Below, in pieces: positions 37,724 to 49,399 of a DNA stretch of 64,000 bases. Position numbers and translations under genes: made by a program. Under the pieces are notes generated by a model. It did not search any database, was not told the DNA's origin, and saw nothing but the letters and a program-made list of their open reading frames with translations. The DNA is from Cryptomeria japonica (taxonomy: Eukaryota > Streptophyta > Pinopsida > Cupressales > Cupressaceae), in NCBI RefSeq assembly GCF_030272615.1, contig NC_081408.1, positions 766,047,330-766,111,329 of the forward strand, written 5' to 3'. How positions within the stretch are numbered: position 1 is the first letter of the stretch; every line of letters begins with the position of its first letter.

Positions 37724-38068
37724 GAAGATAGAGAAGCCATCAATCCCAGAGCCTATTGAAAATCTTGAAGAAGGATTGATGAAGAATGGAGATACTCCAT
37801 AGGGGGAGAAGCTAATTGCAGATCGGTGAAGAATGGATGAGAACCAAAATGGTTTACCTTCACTTTGTCATTGCTGTCAAAGGGGGAGAAGAAATGTATA
37901 TGATTAATAGCTAGTTACTAGCTGAAGATATGAAGATACAGTTGAAGGACAAAATATGATTGAAAAATGTAAACTAGGATTCCTATACTTGTGCATGTGC
38001 TTTACTCTCAATCATGACAATCAATTGGTATTGATATTTGTATTGCAATTAATACCAAAGGGGGAGAA

Positions 38069-39469
38069 TGTTGGAATTGCATGAAGATTGCATTGAAGTA
38101 GTATAATGTTATCATTGATGTCAATTTCTATTGGTAATGAAGCAAGTATAGCTATTGATAATAATGCAATAAAGAAACCAACATTGATGCAATGAAGATC
38201 ATTTGATAACCCTCAACCGATAACCCTAATGAGTTGAGATGCAAAACCCTAACCGATGAATTTTGGAAATCGGTTGTGATGAGCTATGCACGAATGATTA
38301 TTGGCGATGAAGATGCCACGTAATCATGTTGCACGTGATGAGTTTTGAAATGGATTTGGAATGTAAGAGATAACCATTTATCTTGGGAATGATCAAATGC
38401 ATAGTATGAAGTGACAAACACATGATGAGTTATAGATTCAATGTGCGGTGATCCAGGAATGGTTGTAGATGCCTAGAAGAATGTAATGTTGATTGCATGT
38501 AATCCAACGGTCAAGATTGAACCGATGTGTTTGTAATCTCTATGAGATTTGTATGTTTTGTGTTGTGTTACCGACCTAATGTATTTTCTTATAAGGTTGA
38601 TGATTTGTTTCAATGAAGTGTTGGCAATTTGGCTAAGTGTGGAAGTGATTGTTGCTGAACCAGGAGATGTGTCTGCAAAATATTGTGAAGGTAGATAGGA
38701 GCAATAAAGGATATGATTAAGCAAGGAAGTACTATTTCCAGATCAGTCAAGGACCTGTTGTTCTCTAACGATTACAATAGTTAAATCCCTTAACTGGGTA
38801 AGCTTTACCAGGCTTGTTAAAATCCTCTAACCAGGTGATCCATTAGCTTGGATTTGAAATCCTCCACTGAGGTTACCCTAAACAATGTATTGCCTTGAAT
38901 AGGGTATTTGTAGTCAATCTCTTAACCAGGTGGTCCTTAACCGGATATGTTCCTAACAAGACATTTTTGTATAAGCTTCTAACAAGGCTTGGCTCCTAAT
39001 AGGGAAAACTTCAAAAGAGTTCAAAATACTTGTGAGTATCCATCCCCACCATGATTTTTCCCATTTGGGTTTGCATGTGAAAATCATTGTGTCAAGTGGT
39101 GAATGATTTTTTGGATGTGTTTTTGATATGGTTGATTTGAATGACTGGTAAATCTGCATAGATATATTTGAATGATCAGAAATGATCTGAAACATGTTTT
39201 TACTGGTATTAGTAAATTGGTTTAAGGTTTTGTCAAATGGTATTTAAGTTTCAAGATCTATTGCATTGTGTCACTGAGTATTAGGACAATCGGTAAAGTT
39301 TAATCATGCAGTTGCAAATTTGTCTGAATGTCTAAACCGATATACTTTATGAGTTGATTCAGAGTTGAAATTTTTTTTGGTGAAAATTTAGTTTATTTTC
39401 TATCTACTGATTCACCCCCCTCCCCCTCTCAGTAGTTGACCGGATCTTTATAGTTTCATCATATTATCA
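38069..39469 (+). repeat. 3' LTR of element A
   Basis: 1401 bp, preceded by the purine tract AAAGGGGGAGAA (38057-38068). It aligns along its full length with the 5' LTR with scattered substitutions and small indels. Confidence 0.9.
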
Positions 39470-40115
39470 TCCTCAATATTGGAGCCTCAATAGTGCAACT
39501 GATTTTCAAAGTAAGCTATTGACTTTGATAAAACAATTTTGTGTATCCAAAGAATTGAATGGAGTAACTATAAATGAGATATTAGATGAAACTCATCATA
39601 GATTCAATCATCTCATTTTACATACACTATGAGGGAACAATATGGCAGAATGGAGAACCCTCATGAAGAGGGATCAATAACAAGGCTTTGAAAAAATCTA
39701 GGTGAGAACTTAGTGTTGTGTGATTCAATACCATAATATTTCAAGCTTTCTAATTTATGTCTTACCATTGATATTGGATTTGGTGAAAGATGAGAGAGTT
39801 TTTAGTGCTTTGGGGTTCCTAAAATCAAAGCTAAGAAACAAACTAGACAAAAATTTGTAAAATTGCTTGAGGCTCTATACATCTAGGTATGATGTCCACA
39901 CTTTTCCTTACAATAGGGCTCTGAAAATCTAGAGGTCCAAATGTGAAAGAAGAGGTTTGGGTGACACTTCAAACCAAAGTGCTAGTAGGACTATTGACTC
40001 ATGCATTGGACCTACTGGTAGCATTGAGATGCAATTCAACGAAGGTGTGCAAAATCGGAGTAAAGGAAACACATACAAGAATCAAGAAAGCTCTAAATTT
40101 GATGAGGAGGAATGA
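39470..40115 (+). pseudogene. hAT-type transposase, C-terminal part
   Basis: Resumes the frame interrupted at 32171: QYWSLNSATDFQSKLLTL, then KQFCVSKELNGVTINEILDET. After frame changes comes the hAT C-terminal dimerisation signature KDERVFSALGFLKSKLRNKLD (about 39788-39850), comparable to E-R-x-F-S...K-x-R-N-R-L in hAT transposases. It ends with a Ser/Glu-rich tail and stop at 40113-40115. Several stops and at least one frameshift make it inactive. Confidence 0.75.
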
Positions 40116-40729
40116 CAATTGTAAGAGATTGGTATTTATTAATCTTATTATTGTATCTCATCATTCATATTAAAAAAACATATTTTTATGGTTGATAACT
40201 TGATGATATTTTATATGGTTGATAACAAGGGAGCAACAACAGCTTCAGGTCGATTTGCAACATGTGAAGACTCAACATCAAAATCAATTACTAAGGCACT
40301 GAACATTGAATATATCATCCCGACTGCCATTAGTATCACAAACTCAACACAAATTTACATAGCCATCACAGGCCAAACTAGCAATTTAGCAATTTAACAA
40401 CTGCTACATGTCTCATGTTAAAAAAATAGAGTTCAAAATTAAATATTAATTCAAGCCATGAAAAATTAAATATAGATAATAGCAGTGACACAAAGCCTAG
40501 AAATCAGAAATAGAGAAATCAGAAATGTTAAAACTTTGGAGAATTTGAGAATACAAATTTACAGGCTGAAGGTTTGCACTGTGCATCATAGATTCATAAG
40601 TTGGATTAGCAATAACGAGTGCTAAGTTTTTCTTTTTCATAAAATAGAGTTTTTTCAAGAGATGCCAAATTCCAAACAGAAAAAAACATAAAACCTTGAA
40701 ATTAATAGTAAAAGTAGAAAATTGTGCAA
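40116..40729. other. gap between convergent genes of the hAT-like element
   Basis: AT-rich sequence between the end of the transposase and the inferred end of the minus-strand gene. A 69-codon plus-strand frame (40188-40397) is open but not recognisable. Confidence 0.4.
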
Positions 40730-43700
40730 TACATACTATGATTCTTGAGATTTCTTTGCTAGCTTTTGTAAGGTGCTTCACTCTTCGTCTAATGGAAGGT
40801 CAATATTCTTTAAACTATAGAAAGTCAATTGGAAATTCATCAACAATCCATATTTAGAAGAGTGACTTGACATCACTGTTTCACCCAATACCACATTCAA
40901 AATGTTAATGGTTTGATGAATTCCATAAAGCTTTGGGGAGTTGTGTTCTTAGGAAGCAAGTCTAAATCAAACTTCATTTTTTCCTCCAATGAATTTATTT
41001 GATGGGTCAGCAGACTTTAACAAACCAAGTTTAATCAAAGTAGTTGTCTTTTATTGTAACTTCAATATCTTTTTGCCACCTTTATCCATAACTTTTGATG
41101 TTTCCTTTAGTTTCTGACATTTGTGAAGGATAGATGATGTCTTAACTATGGCATCAATGTGGCTGTTAATTCCCTTGGATGCCAAATAGATGTCACTGGC
41201 ACTGTAGACTACTTGCAAAATCTATTTTGCCATATCCTGTTTTGAATAAACATGTATGCTCTTCTTAAATTCAATGTTCCCTTTGATTTTACAATAAATT
41301 AATCTCATACTTTCATTCAATTCAAACCATTCACACAACTTGTCCCCTAAATGTTTTCTTGTATATACTTCATTGTATTTTTCATATTATCTTTCAATCT
41401 ATTCTCCGAAGTTTTAATTTTACCATTTGCATTGTGCAACTCTTCTTTCATTTGTGCACATTTTTTTCTTTCTTCCTCTACTTCCTCTTCCAAATGTTTT
41501 GCTTTTCCCTTCTCATGACCCAATAGGTCCTGTATTTTTTTTTATTTCAGCATCAGCCGACTCATAACTTTTATATAATTTTTGTAAACTAGCTCTTTCA
41601 TCATCAATTTTTTTACTGCTTTTAGCCAGTTTTTCCCTTAGTTCTTTCAATTCTGCCTCCATCTTTTCTTGCTCTACAATTTCTATTGCAGAGGTTGAAT
41701 TTATTATCCTTTTCCTGTAAATCATTGCACTTGTCATCTGCTGTTTTCCTCTTTGATTTTTTCATTTGTCAGGTCTGCCTGTAACTTTTCTATTTGTTTC
41801 TCCAACTTATTTTTTTCTCTCTCCACCTTTAGTAGTGAAGTGTAGACTAGTTTGTTAGTCCTTTCTGACACACTAATTTTGTCCACATTTTGTACTTTGG
41901 AAAAAACCATTTGAAGGGTGCTAACTTGAAATTCAGAGGGATCTATCTTACTGTGTGGTGGATTTAATTTATATTTAGTTGGGGGCATAACAACCATGAA
42001 CTCCATCATATATTTGTGTGGGTCATATCTTAGAATACCCTGTTCCTTGCAAGTTGTTCCTCTAAAAATCCAGTCAAGGAAACCCTCTGCAATGCTCTCT
42101 TTTTTTCTTTATTTGAATTTTTTGTGTGTTTAAATTTTTCATAGTAATCATAAAATTGAAAATTTGGGCTTGTTGAAGAAATTACATGTTTGCAAGATGA
42201 AATAGTAGAGGCTCCAGTTCCACCTATGACTATGGTTTTAACTAATGCATTATAAGGAGTACCAACAACCATTCCTGATCCTGTCCCACCGTCACTTGCA
42301 TGTGTAGTTTTTATTGTCTTTTGAGGGGTCTATTATGAAGCTACAAAGGATATTTTTGTAGCAACAATGGCACTTGATATAGGATTCTGAATAGTATTTG
42401 TGAGAGATATTTTGTTGTTGCACTTGTCCAACACCAAGACAACTAGTATCAGTAGTAGTACCCATGTCAACCCAACCAATCATAGTGGCATTTGACTAAA
42501 CAATAATAGAAATACTATCCCTAGATTCCCCACCAGTGGTAGTGGCACTTGATTCACCACCAATGGGAATACCATGATGTGGTGGTGGTTGTGGATTTGA
42601 ACCTCTAACAAATGCAGGTGGACCTAGAGGGTAATGAGTAGTACCTTTCCATGATGAATCTGACGAATCAAGTCCAATGACTAGTTTAACATGAGATTTT
42701 GATTTTGAATCTAATGGAAGTTGTACCTCAAGTGGAAACCAAATTCCTTCTCCTCTGGGACCTAGACCACCAACTTAAAAACCTATTTTTTCCACAATTT
42801 TTTTCTATTTTCTATATTTTTCTTTCATGGTCTCATTGACTCCACCAAATATTGCAGGAACTGTAGTAGTTGTTGGAGTGGCCTCAACCTCTTACTCATT
42901 TTCATCATCACTCCTATAATATGCTATTGTGGGATGCTCCATATTCCACAATTTTCTAAACTCTACATCCTTGTCGATGGACTCAAATTCTACACTGGTC
43001 TTTGGTTCAACGAGATTCTTCCTCATAGTCCAAAAATCATTTATTTTGGTTTGAGTCCAAAATCTGTCTTTACATTCTTGTAGAATTGTTTTGGGAATAG
43101 ATTTGTAAGATGGATTAGCAGATTTTAGGTAGAAATTGTAGGACCTCCTATTTTGGATGTCCTGCTCTATTGTCCTCTATGTGTGCAATGCCATGATTTG
43201 TGATGACAATTCTTCTATTGAAATTTTATTGTTAGTCGCAATTTTCTCCATCTCTTTTTTTACCTCATACCAAGATTCCATGTTTCTAAGCTTTTGTAGA
43301 AATGGTTTACTTTCATGTTGAAATAACATTGAAGAGTTACCATTTTTCTTAACCCTTGCTTGAGCTACACCAATTGGATCATACTACCAGAGACCCTCAT
43401 CACCAAAGATAAAAAACTATCAAAAAATCATGTGCCACATGGAATGATTTTCTCTCAAATGTGAACCCTCCACATGCAAAAGCCAAGGAAATATGCTCTT
43501 CTTTTGCTAACCATGAAAGTGCATATCTGTGTTCTCCAACTTCCATACAAATTCCAATGCAAATACCCTCTCTGTTACATGTATTGGAAGTATGTAGGGT
43601 GCTGATCTGTAAAACCTTAACACAATGTATTCTTCCATGAAGAACTAGTCAACCAATTGTATTTGACTTTCGAGTTGAATGCAATCTCTACAAGACACAG

Positions 43701-44731
43701 GTAATCTAGGCATTGGAGTGCTTGTAATTTTATTATACATTGGTGCCAAAAAGAAGTCTGTAAAATGGTTGTAGTTATTTCTGTTATCATGCATCCTTAT
43801 CTTAGGTGTCCATTCATATATTGGACACTCTGTTCTTTTCTGAGTCTTCTCATCAATCTTATAGTTCACAATGTGAATATTGTTGGTCTAGAATATTGCA
43901 TGATACTTGGATAGAAGAAGATAACACAAGTAGGATGAGAACCTAAATGTCTTACATGAACCTTTTTTTATCATTAGTAATTGTTTTTGCATGGATTGAA
44001 CAATGTGCTCAATAAAATTATATCTTATTGGTTGAATTACACAATGGATATTAAAAATCATTTCAAGAAGGCTAGCATCCACTTCCCTATCATTTTCCAA
44101 TCCCAGGCAAAATGTCAGTGAGGAAATAGTATCCTGAACTCATGGAATAAAAATGTTATAATCATGAGGAGGCTTATGATTTCGATCCAATGGAGTACCA
44201 CACATTATTAGAGCTCTGATAAATGAATCTCTATGACTTGGATAGAGACTCTCATAATTCTCTGCCAACTTTCTTAGGTCAATGTGGACATTTGAGTATT
44301 GTGCTTCAAACCCTAGGTTCAACAAACAAGAAAATTCTCCCTCGGTTATGGATATAATTTCCTCTTTTATATTTTTATTCATAATTTTTTTTTTATATTC
44401 ATCATAATTTTCGGCACAGCCCAAGAAAAATCCAAGGCAAGGGAATACTTCAGGTAACACCATGCTTCCCAATCCGGCATCCCACGATGCAATTTTATTT
44501 GTTCTTTTTGCTAACATTGTGTTGAAAATATTAAGTTTTGCCCTATTTGGATCTACCGCCTTATTAGACAATGCATATCTAATTTCTATGATACATTTTT
44601 TTACTATGGATAGCAGGGTCATAAATATCATGGTACTCATCAATGAAACCTGGTGTTTTAAATAGTTTGGTCAGGTATATTTTTTTATTCACTTGGCTTT
44701 TTGTTGAACTACTACTTTTCTGTTTCCCCAT
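40730..44731 (-). pseudogene. long unrecognised gene remnant with coiled coil
   Basis: Roughly 4 kb of minus-strand sequence that reads as coding in consecutive but shifting frames. It starts at ATG (44731) with MGKQKSSSSTKSQVNKKIYL, then shifts into an open 167-codon frame (44140-44643; DAGLGSMVLPEVFPCLGFF, FIRALIMCGTPLD). Further open pieces lie at 43888-44100 and 43645-43869, then a Thr/Pro/Gly-rich part. A heptad-rich coiled coil follows at 42009 to about 41460 (KVEREKNKLEKQIEKLQADL, EAELKELREKLAKSSKKI). Total product would be about 1300 residues. I do not recognise the family. It is not a hAT transposase and has no reverse transcriptase motifs. It may be a captured host gene or a second transposon ORF. 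Confidence 0.5.
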
Positions 44732-45086
44732 CACTATTACTGTTAATAATTCAAGATAATGCTAGATACAAGCCTAAAAATGCCAACCCTCAAATTGAAC
44801 CATGAGATTCAAAAAAATAAAAAAACGCGAGATGTAGGTGTTCTAGATTTTACCCAAAATTTTTATTTCACTAGATTGGCATAGACAGACTCTATTGCAT
44901 TCCTCAATCTAGTAGCCATTTCTGAATCTGCCCGGATTTACTAGTTTGTCCATTAAATGAAATACAATTATGAGTCACTTAATTTGAAAACATTGAAAAG
45001 GTCAAAAGTAATACCTAAAGAGCAAAATTTCTAGAATCCTGTTGTAATTTTATAAATTATTATTAATATCTATTTGCTGGTGAAGG

Positions 45087-46180
45087 AAAAAACATTCATT
45101 GCTTCAGTCTAAATTCTGAGGACAGTGGACATGTCACCAGACTCAAGTAACTTTTCTGGACTGTTTTTGAAGCCTTTTTAATCCTTTTCAACTTTTGATC
45201 GAAATATAGCTTAATTATAGTTAATTAAATTTAAAACATTCAATTCTGGGTCAAGTTCTCAAAAATGTATTTACTTCCCACATTTAGGCCAAAATTCACT
45301 CTAAGTCGTTGATTTGTGCTCATCCAACAGATGATGGTATCTATTGTCAGTTGTCATGGGTCCCAAGACTTTTTCCATTTTTCGGCCACGTCACGAGACT
45401 CGAGTCACTTTTCCAGACTATTTTTTAAGTCTTTTTAATCCTTTTCAACTTCCGCCTGAAATAGAGCTTTTTAGAATTAATTATAGTTAATTAAATGTAA
45501 AACATTCAATTGCGAGTGAAGTTCTCACAAATATGTTTACTTCCCACATTCGGGTCAAAATCCACCCTAAGTTGTTGATCTGTGCTCATCCAACAGACGA
45601 TGGTATCTATTGTCAATTGTCGTGGGTCCTAGGAATTTTACCATTTTTCGATCATGTCAACAAACACGAGTCACTTTTTAGGAATGGTTTTGAAGACTTT
45701 TTAATCATTTTCAACTTCTGCCTGAAATAGAGCTTATTATAATTAATTAAGTATACAATTATAGATTTAGAATTTAACTATACTTAATTAAATATTTATC
45801 ATTTATGGAAGTCTTCCATTAGAAGTTTGCAAAAAATGTTTATCGTTCCCACATTCGGCCTGAAATAGACCTCACGTCGTTAATTTATGATCGTCCAATA
45901 GACGATAATATCCTTTGTCAGTTACCGTGAGTCCCACTATACATAGGATTTCTGCCACCCAAACACCATGTCACCTAACACTTCATCATCCCATGGGCCA
46001 TAACCTTTCTTTCCTGTCAGTGTTTAATGACACGTGTTTCTAGTGAAAGTTTGCAAAAAAATTTAGAGATCCCACATTCGACCCGAAATATACCTTAAGT
46101 CGTTGATTCGAGCTCATCCAACAGATGCCAGTATCCATTGTCACTTGTCATCCATCCCATTATCAATAGGCTTTGAATAT
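45087..46180. repeat. tandem array of about 266-300-bp units
   Basis: At least four units share CCCACATTCGG...GTCGTTGATTTGTGCTCATC and TATCTATTGTCAGTTGTC words. They are anchored by CCCACATT at about 45277, 45544, 45848 and 46071. The first full period is 266 bases (45241 to 45507); later ones are longer. A partial unit precedes the first. The array lies just upstream of the minus-strand gene remnant starting at 44731, so it could hold its promoter. Confidence 0.75.
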
Positions 46181-46228
46181 GAATTAAATATATAATTTAA
46201 ATATGTAATTTCAAAACTTGCATCATCT

Positions 46229-47340
46229 TTCATTTTTTTTTATCGATAATCTTTGTATTGTATTACTTGGAAATAAAATATTACAAAAATGCAAGTATAG
46301 GTGGTATAGTAAAACCACTAGAGTTTTGTCATCATAAAAACACCCCTAAGGGCCAAAACCACCATTCCCAACAAAAAATAAAACCCTACTGCATGCAAAA
46401 ACCCCAGAAATCCAATTCAGCATACCAAAATTTGTAGTAGACATCCCCGCATACATACAAAGTTGGGGAGAAAACGAACATGGAACAAAATGATACAAAG
46501 AGACAACACCAAACACCACTTGCCATAGTAGGATTAACCCATAAATGACCTGTACTTTGGGTCATCATAGAATTATGAGAGCCGCTTTATTGCTTGGGTA
46601 GTCTTGGGTCTCGGCCATAACTCTCGACCCACCTCTGCACGTGACTCTTCATGAAGGACCGTTAAAACCTCATCACAATACATCAACCTTGCGAACATTT
46701 TGAAGGCCTTCCACCAACACCAAGCAAGAGCTCTGCATTTTGCCTTCAAATCATCATCAACCCATTGAATGAGTCGTAGAGGTGCCACCGGACCAACCAC
46801 TCCTACCTTAGGAACAATACCCACCTTTGGGACCACATGAGCACACACACTATCTAGATTTAATAGGTAGTTTGAAGTGGTCCAAGTCTTAGGATATTTT
46901 TTACCTTGTCCACCTCATCCTCAAATTAGAAACTCTAAGCGACAATCAAAGAATATGCCTCCATGTTTGTCATGTAGCGATGACCTACATGGACAATTTC
47001 CTCTCCCAACAATATTTTCACACTCTTGTACAAGCGCTCATCCTCAAACAAGAACAAACCTTTCATCCTCTTGTCCGTAAATTGTCTGAGAAATAGGACT
47101 AATTTCTTATAAGTTGGAAGGAAAAATTGGCTTCCATGCTACTTAAGAAACCCAATACAATGCTACAAGTGTAGACAGTATGATACCAAGGCTTCCAATC
47201 CACCCAAGATTTAAATACCTCTCACTCAATTCTAATTTCTGGCTTCCAATGATGGCGGCCGTCGACGTTAATCACAAACTCTACCATCATTCCTCTACAT
47301 GTACTATTTCAACTGCATAATTCATCCACACAAGCCGACA
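46229..47340 (-). pseudogene. retrocopy-like fragment with poly-A tail
   Basis: Minus-strand segment ending in an A run (plus-strand T run at 46229-46241) preceded by CCAAGTAATACAATACAAAG, laid out like the tail of the 22.2-23.5 kb fragment. Open pieces: 46573-46848 (91 codons; VDDDLKAKCRALAWCWWKAF) and 46386-46568. Around 46960-47050 a frame reads YKSVKILLGEEIVHVGHRYM, weakly similar to parts of the frames at 22368 and 48524. The segment separates the repeat array from a further repeat copy at 47.4 kb, so it inserted into the array. The product is unrecognised. Confidence 0.4.
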
Positions 47341-47389
47341 TTAAAGCGGCCTAAAGGCTAAATGTTAACCATTCACTTTCAGTGATGTG

Positions 47390-47560
47390 CGTACCATAAA
47401 ACAATATCACTGCATATCTATTGTTAGTTCTCGTGGGTCCCATTATATATAAGATTTCTATCACCCAATGCCACATCACCTGAGACTTCATCTTCCCATG
47501 GGCCATAGCCTTTATTTCATGTCGGTGATCAATGACATGTATTTTTTGGTGTTCAATGTA
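47390..47560. repeat. displaced copy of the 45-46 kb repeat
   Basis: TATCTATTGTTAGTTCTCGTGGGTCCC and CCCATGGGCCATAGCCTTT match words at about 45910-46030. It is best read as the far end of the tandem array, separated by the retrocopy-like insertion. Confidence 0.6.
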
Positions 47561-48230
47561 CATGTACCTAGTTAATTGGGCTTATTTTTTAATATTAAAA
47601 TTATGCAGAAAAAAATACAAGTTGGACTTTTAATTCACTTCATTTTTGTGAGATAAACATATTTTTTTTATATTGATAATCAATGATAATCAATGTACAA
47701 ATAATTAATGAAACGAACTCGATTTTTTTTATATATTAAATATAGAGGAACAAACATTACATAAAAATGATCACAGTATTATATTTATTTCTATTGTTTA
47801 ACAAAATATTGAAATAACGTAGCTCATAGACAAAAAAATGTATGAGCTAAGACATCGCGATCCTTATTGGATGCTATCACTTGCATCCAATCCCTGAAAT
47901 TAAGTTTTTTCAAATACATCTTTGTCAAGCACTTCAAACATCTTTTAGAAAAGGTCGTCTTAGAAGTGACACTGAGTTTGTTCTTTAAGTTTAGAGAATA
48001 AATTAGAATAGACCTGCTATTTTTTTATGGTGAAAATTAAATCTTATATCCACACAAATTAATATCTATTTAAGCTATTTCAAAATATAATGATTATGCT
48101 AAGTATCCAGCCATGGCATGATGGCATCAAACATAAATAAAATGAAATAGAAACCATTTTTATATCCATAAGAGGCAAACTGAAATGAACTGGAATTTGC
48201 AAAATTATCATTAATATATATATATATTAC
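47561..48230. other. AT-rich stretch, no gene seen
   Basis: Homopolymer-rich sequence without recognisable coding or repeat boundaries, still inside the hAT-like element. Confidence 0.4.
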
Positions 48231-48523
48231 AAATTTACAATTTTTACATGTCAGAGTCCCCCAAAAAATTTAAAGCCAAAATGAGTAAAGTTACGAGGAA
48301 ATAGCAAAAAAAAAAAACTACTAGGGGATCGGGGATAGGGCACAGGTAGTGGACACATTCATGGTTTACCCTAAGAATATTGTCCTCCCTCTATGTGCAA
48401 TTCTTCAGACATTATAAGCTGTGAGAATTCTTCAAGCCAGCTGTAGTTTGGAAAGTCATCCAGGAGAAACCATTTTCGGAGAATGTCCCTACCAATCCGC
48501 ACTCATTTCCTATGATGCGTCAA

Positions 48524-48940
48524 CTAATTCGCATTTAGATTCAAAAGAAATAGTTGCCTAGCCATTGTTTGGTCAGGGAGGAGAAGCTTGGTTAATTCAT
48601 TCACTCGAGGGATCCCCACCCCTACTTTTGCAAAGACAACAATAGTAACATCATCTCCAAGGAATTCTTCTTTAAACACCTTCCTTAACAATAACAACAT
48701 ATCCACCATGTCTCCCTTGAGTTCTAGAAGAGATGCCAAGAACTGAGACGTAACATCCGTGTTAACATGGTATCTATTTTCATTATGCAGAAACTCTTTG
48801 CCCAACAACATCCTCACAACCTCATTAGTGAACATCCCAACCTCCTTAAAGACTAATTGGAGGGTTGGGTCTCTAATGGAGCCCAAAAAGGACCTCTGGT
48901 CCTCCGCATAAATGCTTCTCAAGGGGATAGGAGTGTCCAT
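48524..48940 (-). CDS. small intact ORF of unrecognised family (138 aa)
   Basis: One of very few uninterrupted frames in the hAT-like element. It starts MDTPIPLRSIYAEDQRSFLG and ends LLNLNAN. It looks like a soluble, helical protein without signal peptide or membrane segment. The block FLGSIRDPTLQ...NEVVRMLLGKEFLHNENRYHVN aligns by eye with the frame at 22368-22619 and weakly with one near 47.0 kb. After the stop the same frame continues with further coding-like residues (EFSQLIMSEELH), so the original protein may have been longer. A TATTTATA box lies about 130 bases upstream. Function unknown. It may be a remnant rather than an expressed gene. Confidence 0.45.
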   Translation of the reverse strand: MDTPIPLRSIYAEDQRSFLGSIRDPTLQLVFKEVGMFTNEVVRMLLGKEFLHNENRYHVNTDVTSQFLASLLELKGDMVDMLLLLRKVFKEEFLGDDVTIVVFAKVGVGIPRVNELTKLLLPDQTMARQLFLLNLNAN

Positions 48941-49070
48941 CTTGAGAAATTAGAATACCAAATTATATAGCCTGAGCCTATAGACCTAAACCAGAGGCAT
49001 AATTTAACGACCGCGAGTTCCGATGATTTATCTACCAAAGGCTAATTGAAGATGAAAGAAGCAGAGATTG

Positions 49071-49082
49071 TCTATAAATAGC
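49071..49082 (-). promoter_or_regulatory. possible TATA box for the 138-aa ORF
   Basis: On the minus strand GCTATTTATAGA lies about 130 bases before the ATG at 48940, a plausible distance for a plant core promoter with a short 5' UTR. In this AT-rich sequence chance occurrence is likely. Confidence 0.25.
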
Positions 49083-49399
49083 TAAAGTTCTTGATTGTAA
49101 TAATTCCTTCTCTAACTGTATTTATCCCTTTAATTTTTTTAAATCTTTCGTATATCTCTGCAAATCTTTCCCATAATTGCACTAGTGTGCGAAATTGGAA
49201 ATAGCTATAAACCAATACCAAATACCATATTGAAAGTCATGGGGGCAGAGTGGATTGCAGTTAGTGACAATACATATATTAAATGGCCAACATTATCTAC
49301 CATGATTTTGGATACTTGTCTATTGAATCCAATTCCATTCTGGGCACTTTATGGAGAACTACGCTCTCTTCAGAAATTTGGACCAAAATTAAACTTCAG

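Larger units (their letters stand above)
32172..39469 (+). mobile_element. Ty1/copia element A nested in the hAT transposase
   Basis: A 7298-bp plus-strand copia element with LTRs of 1369 and 1401 bp. Both start TGTTGG and end TTATCA. Target duplication TCCTT (32167-32171) and TCCTC (39470-39474): one mismatch. Removing the element joins transposase residues SIVFP and QYWSLNS in frame, confirming the site. The polyprotein is in one frame with about 16 stop codons. Confidence 0.92.

Noticed and set aside
48524-48940. Calling the 138-aa ORF a normal expressed host gene
   Set aside because: It sits inside a transposon, coding-like sequence continues after its stop, and there is no expression evidence; listed only as an unrecognised ORF.
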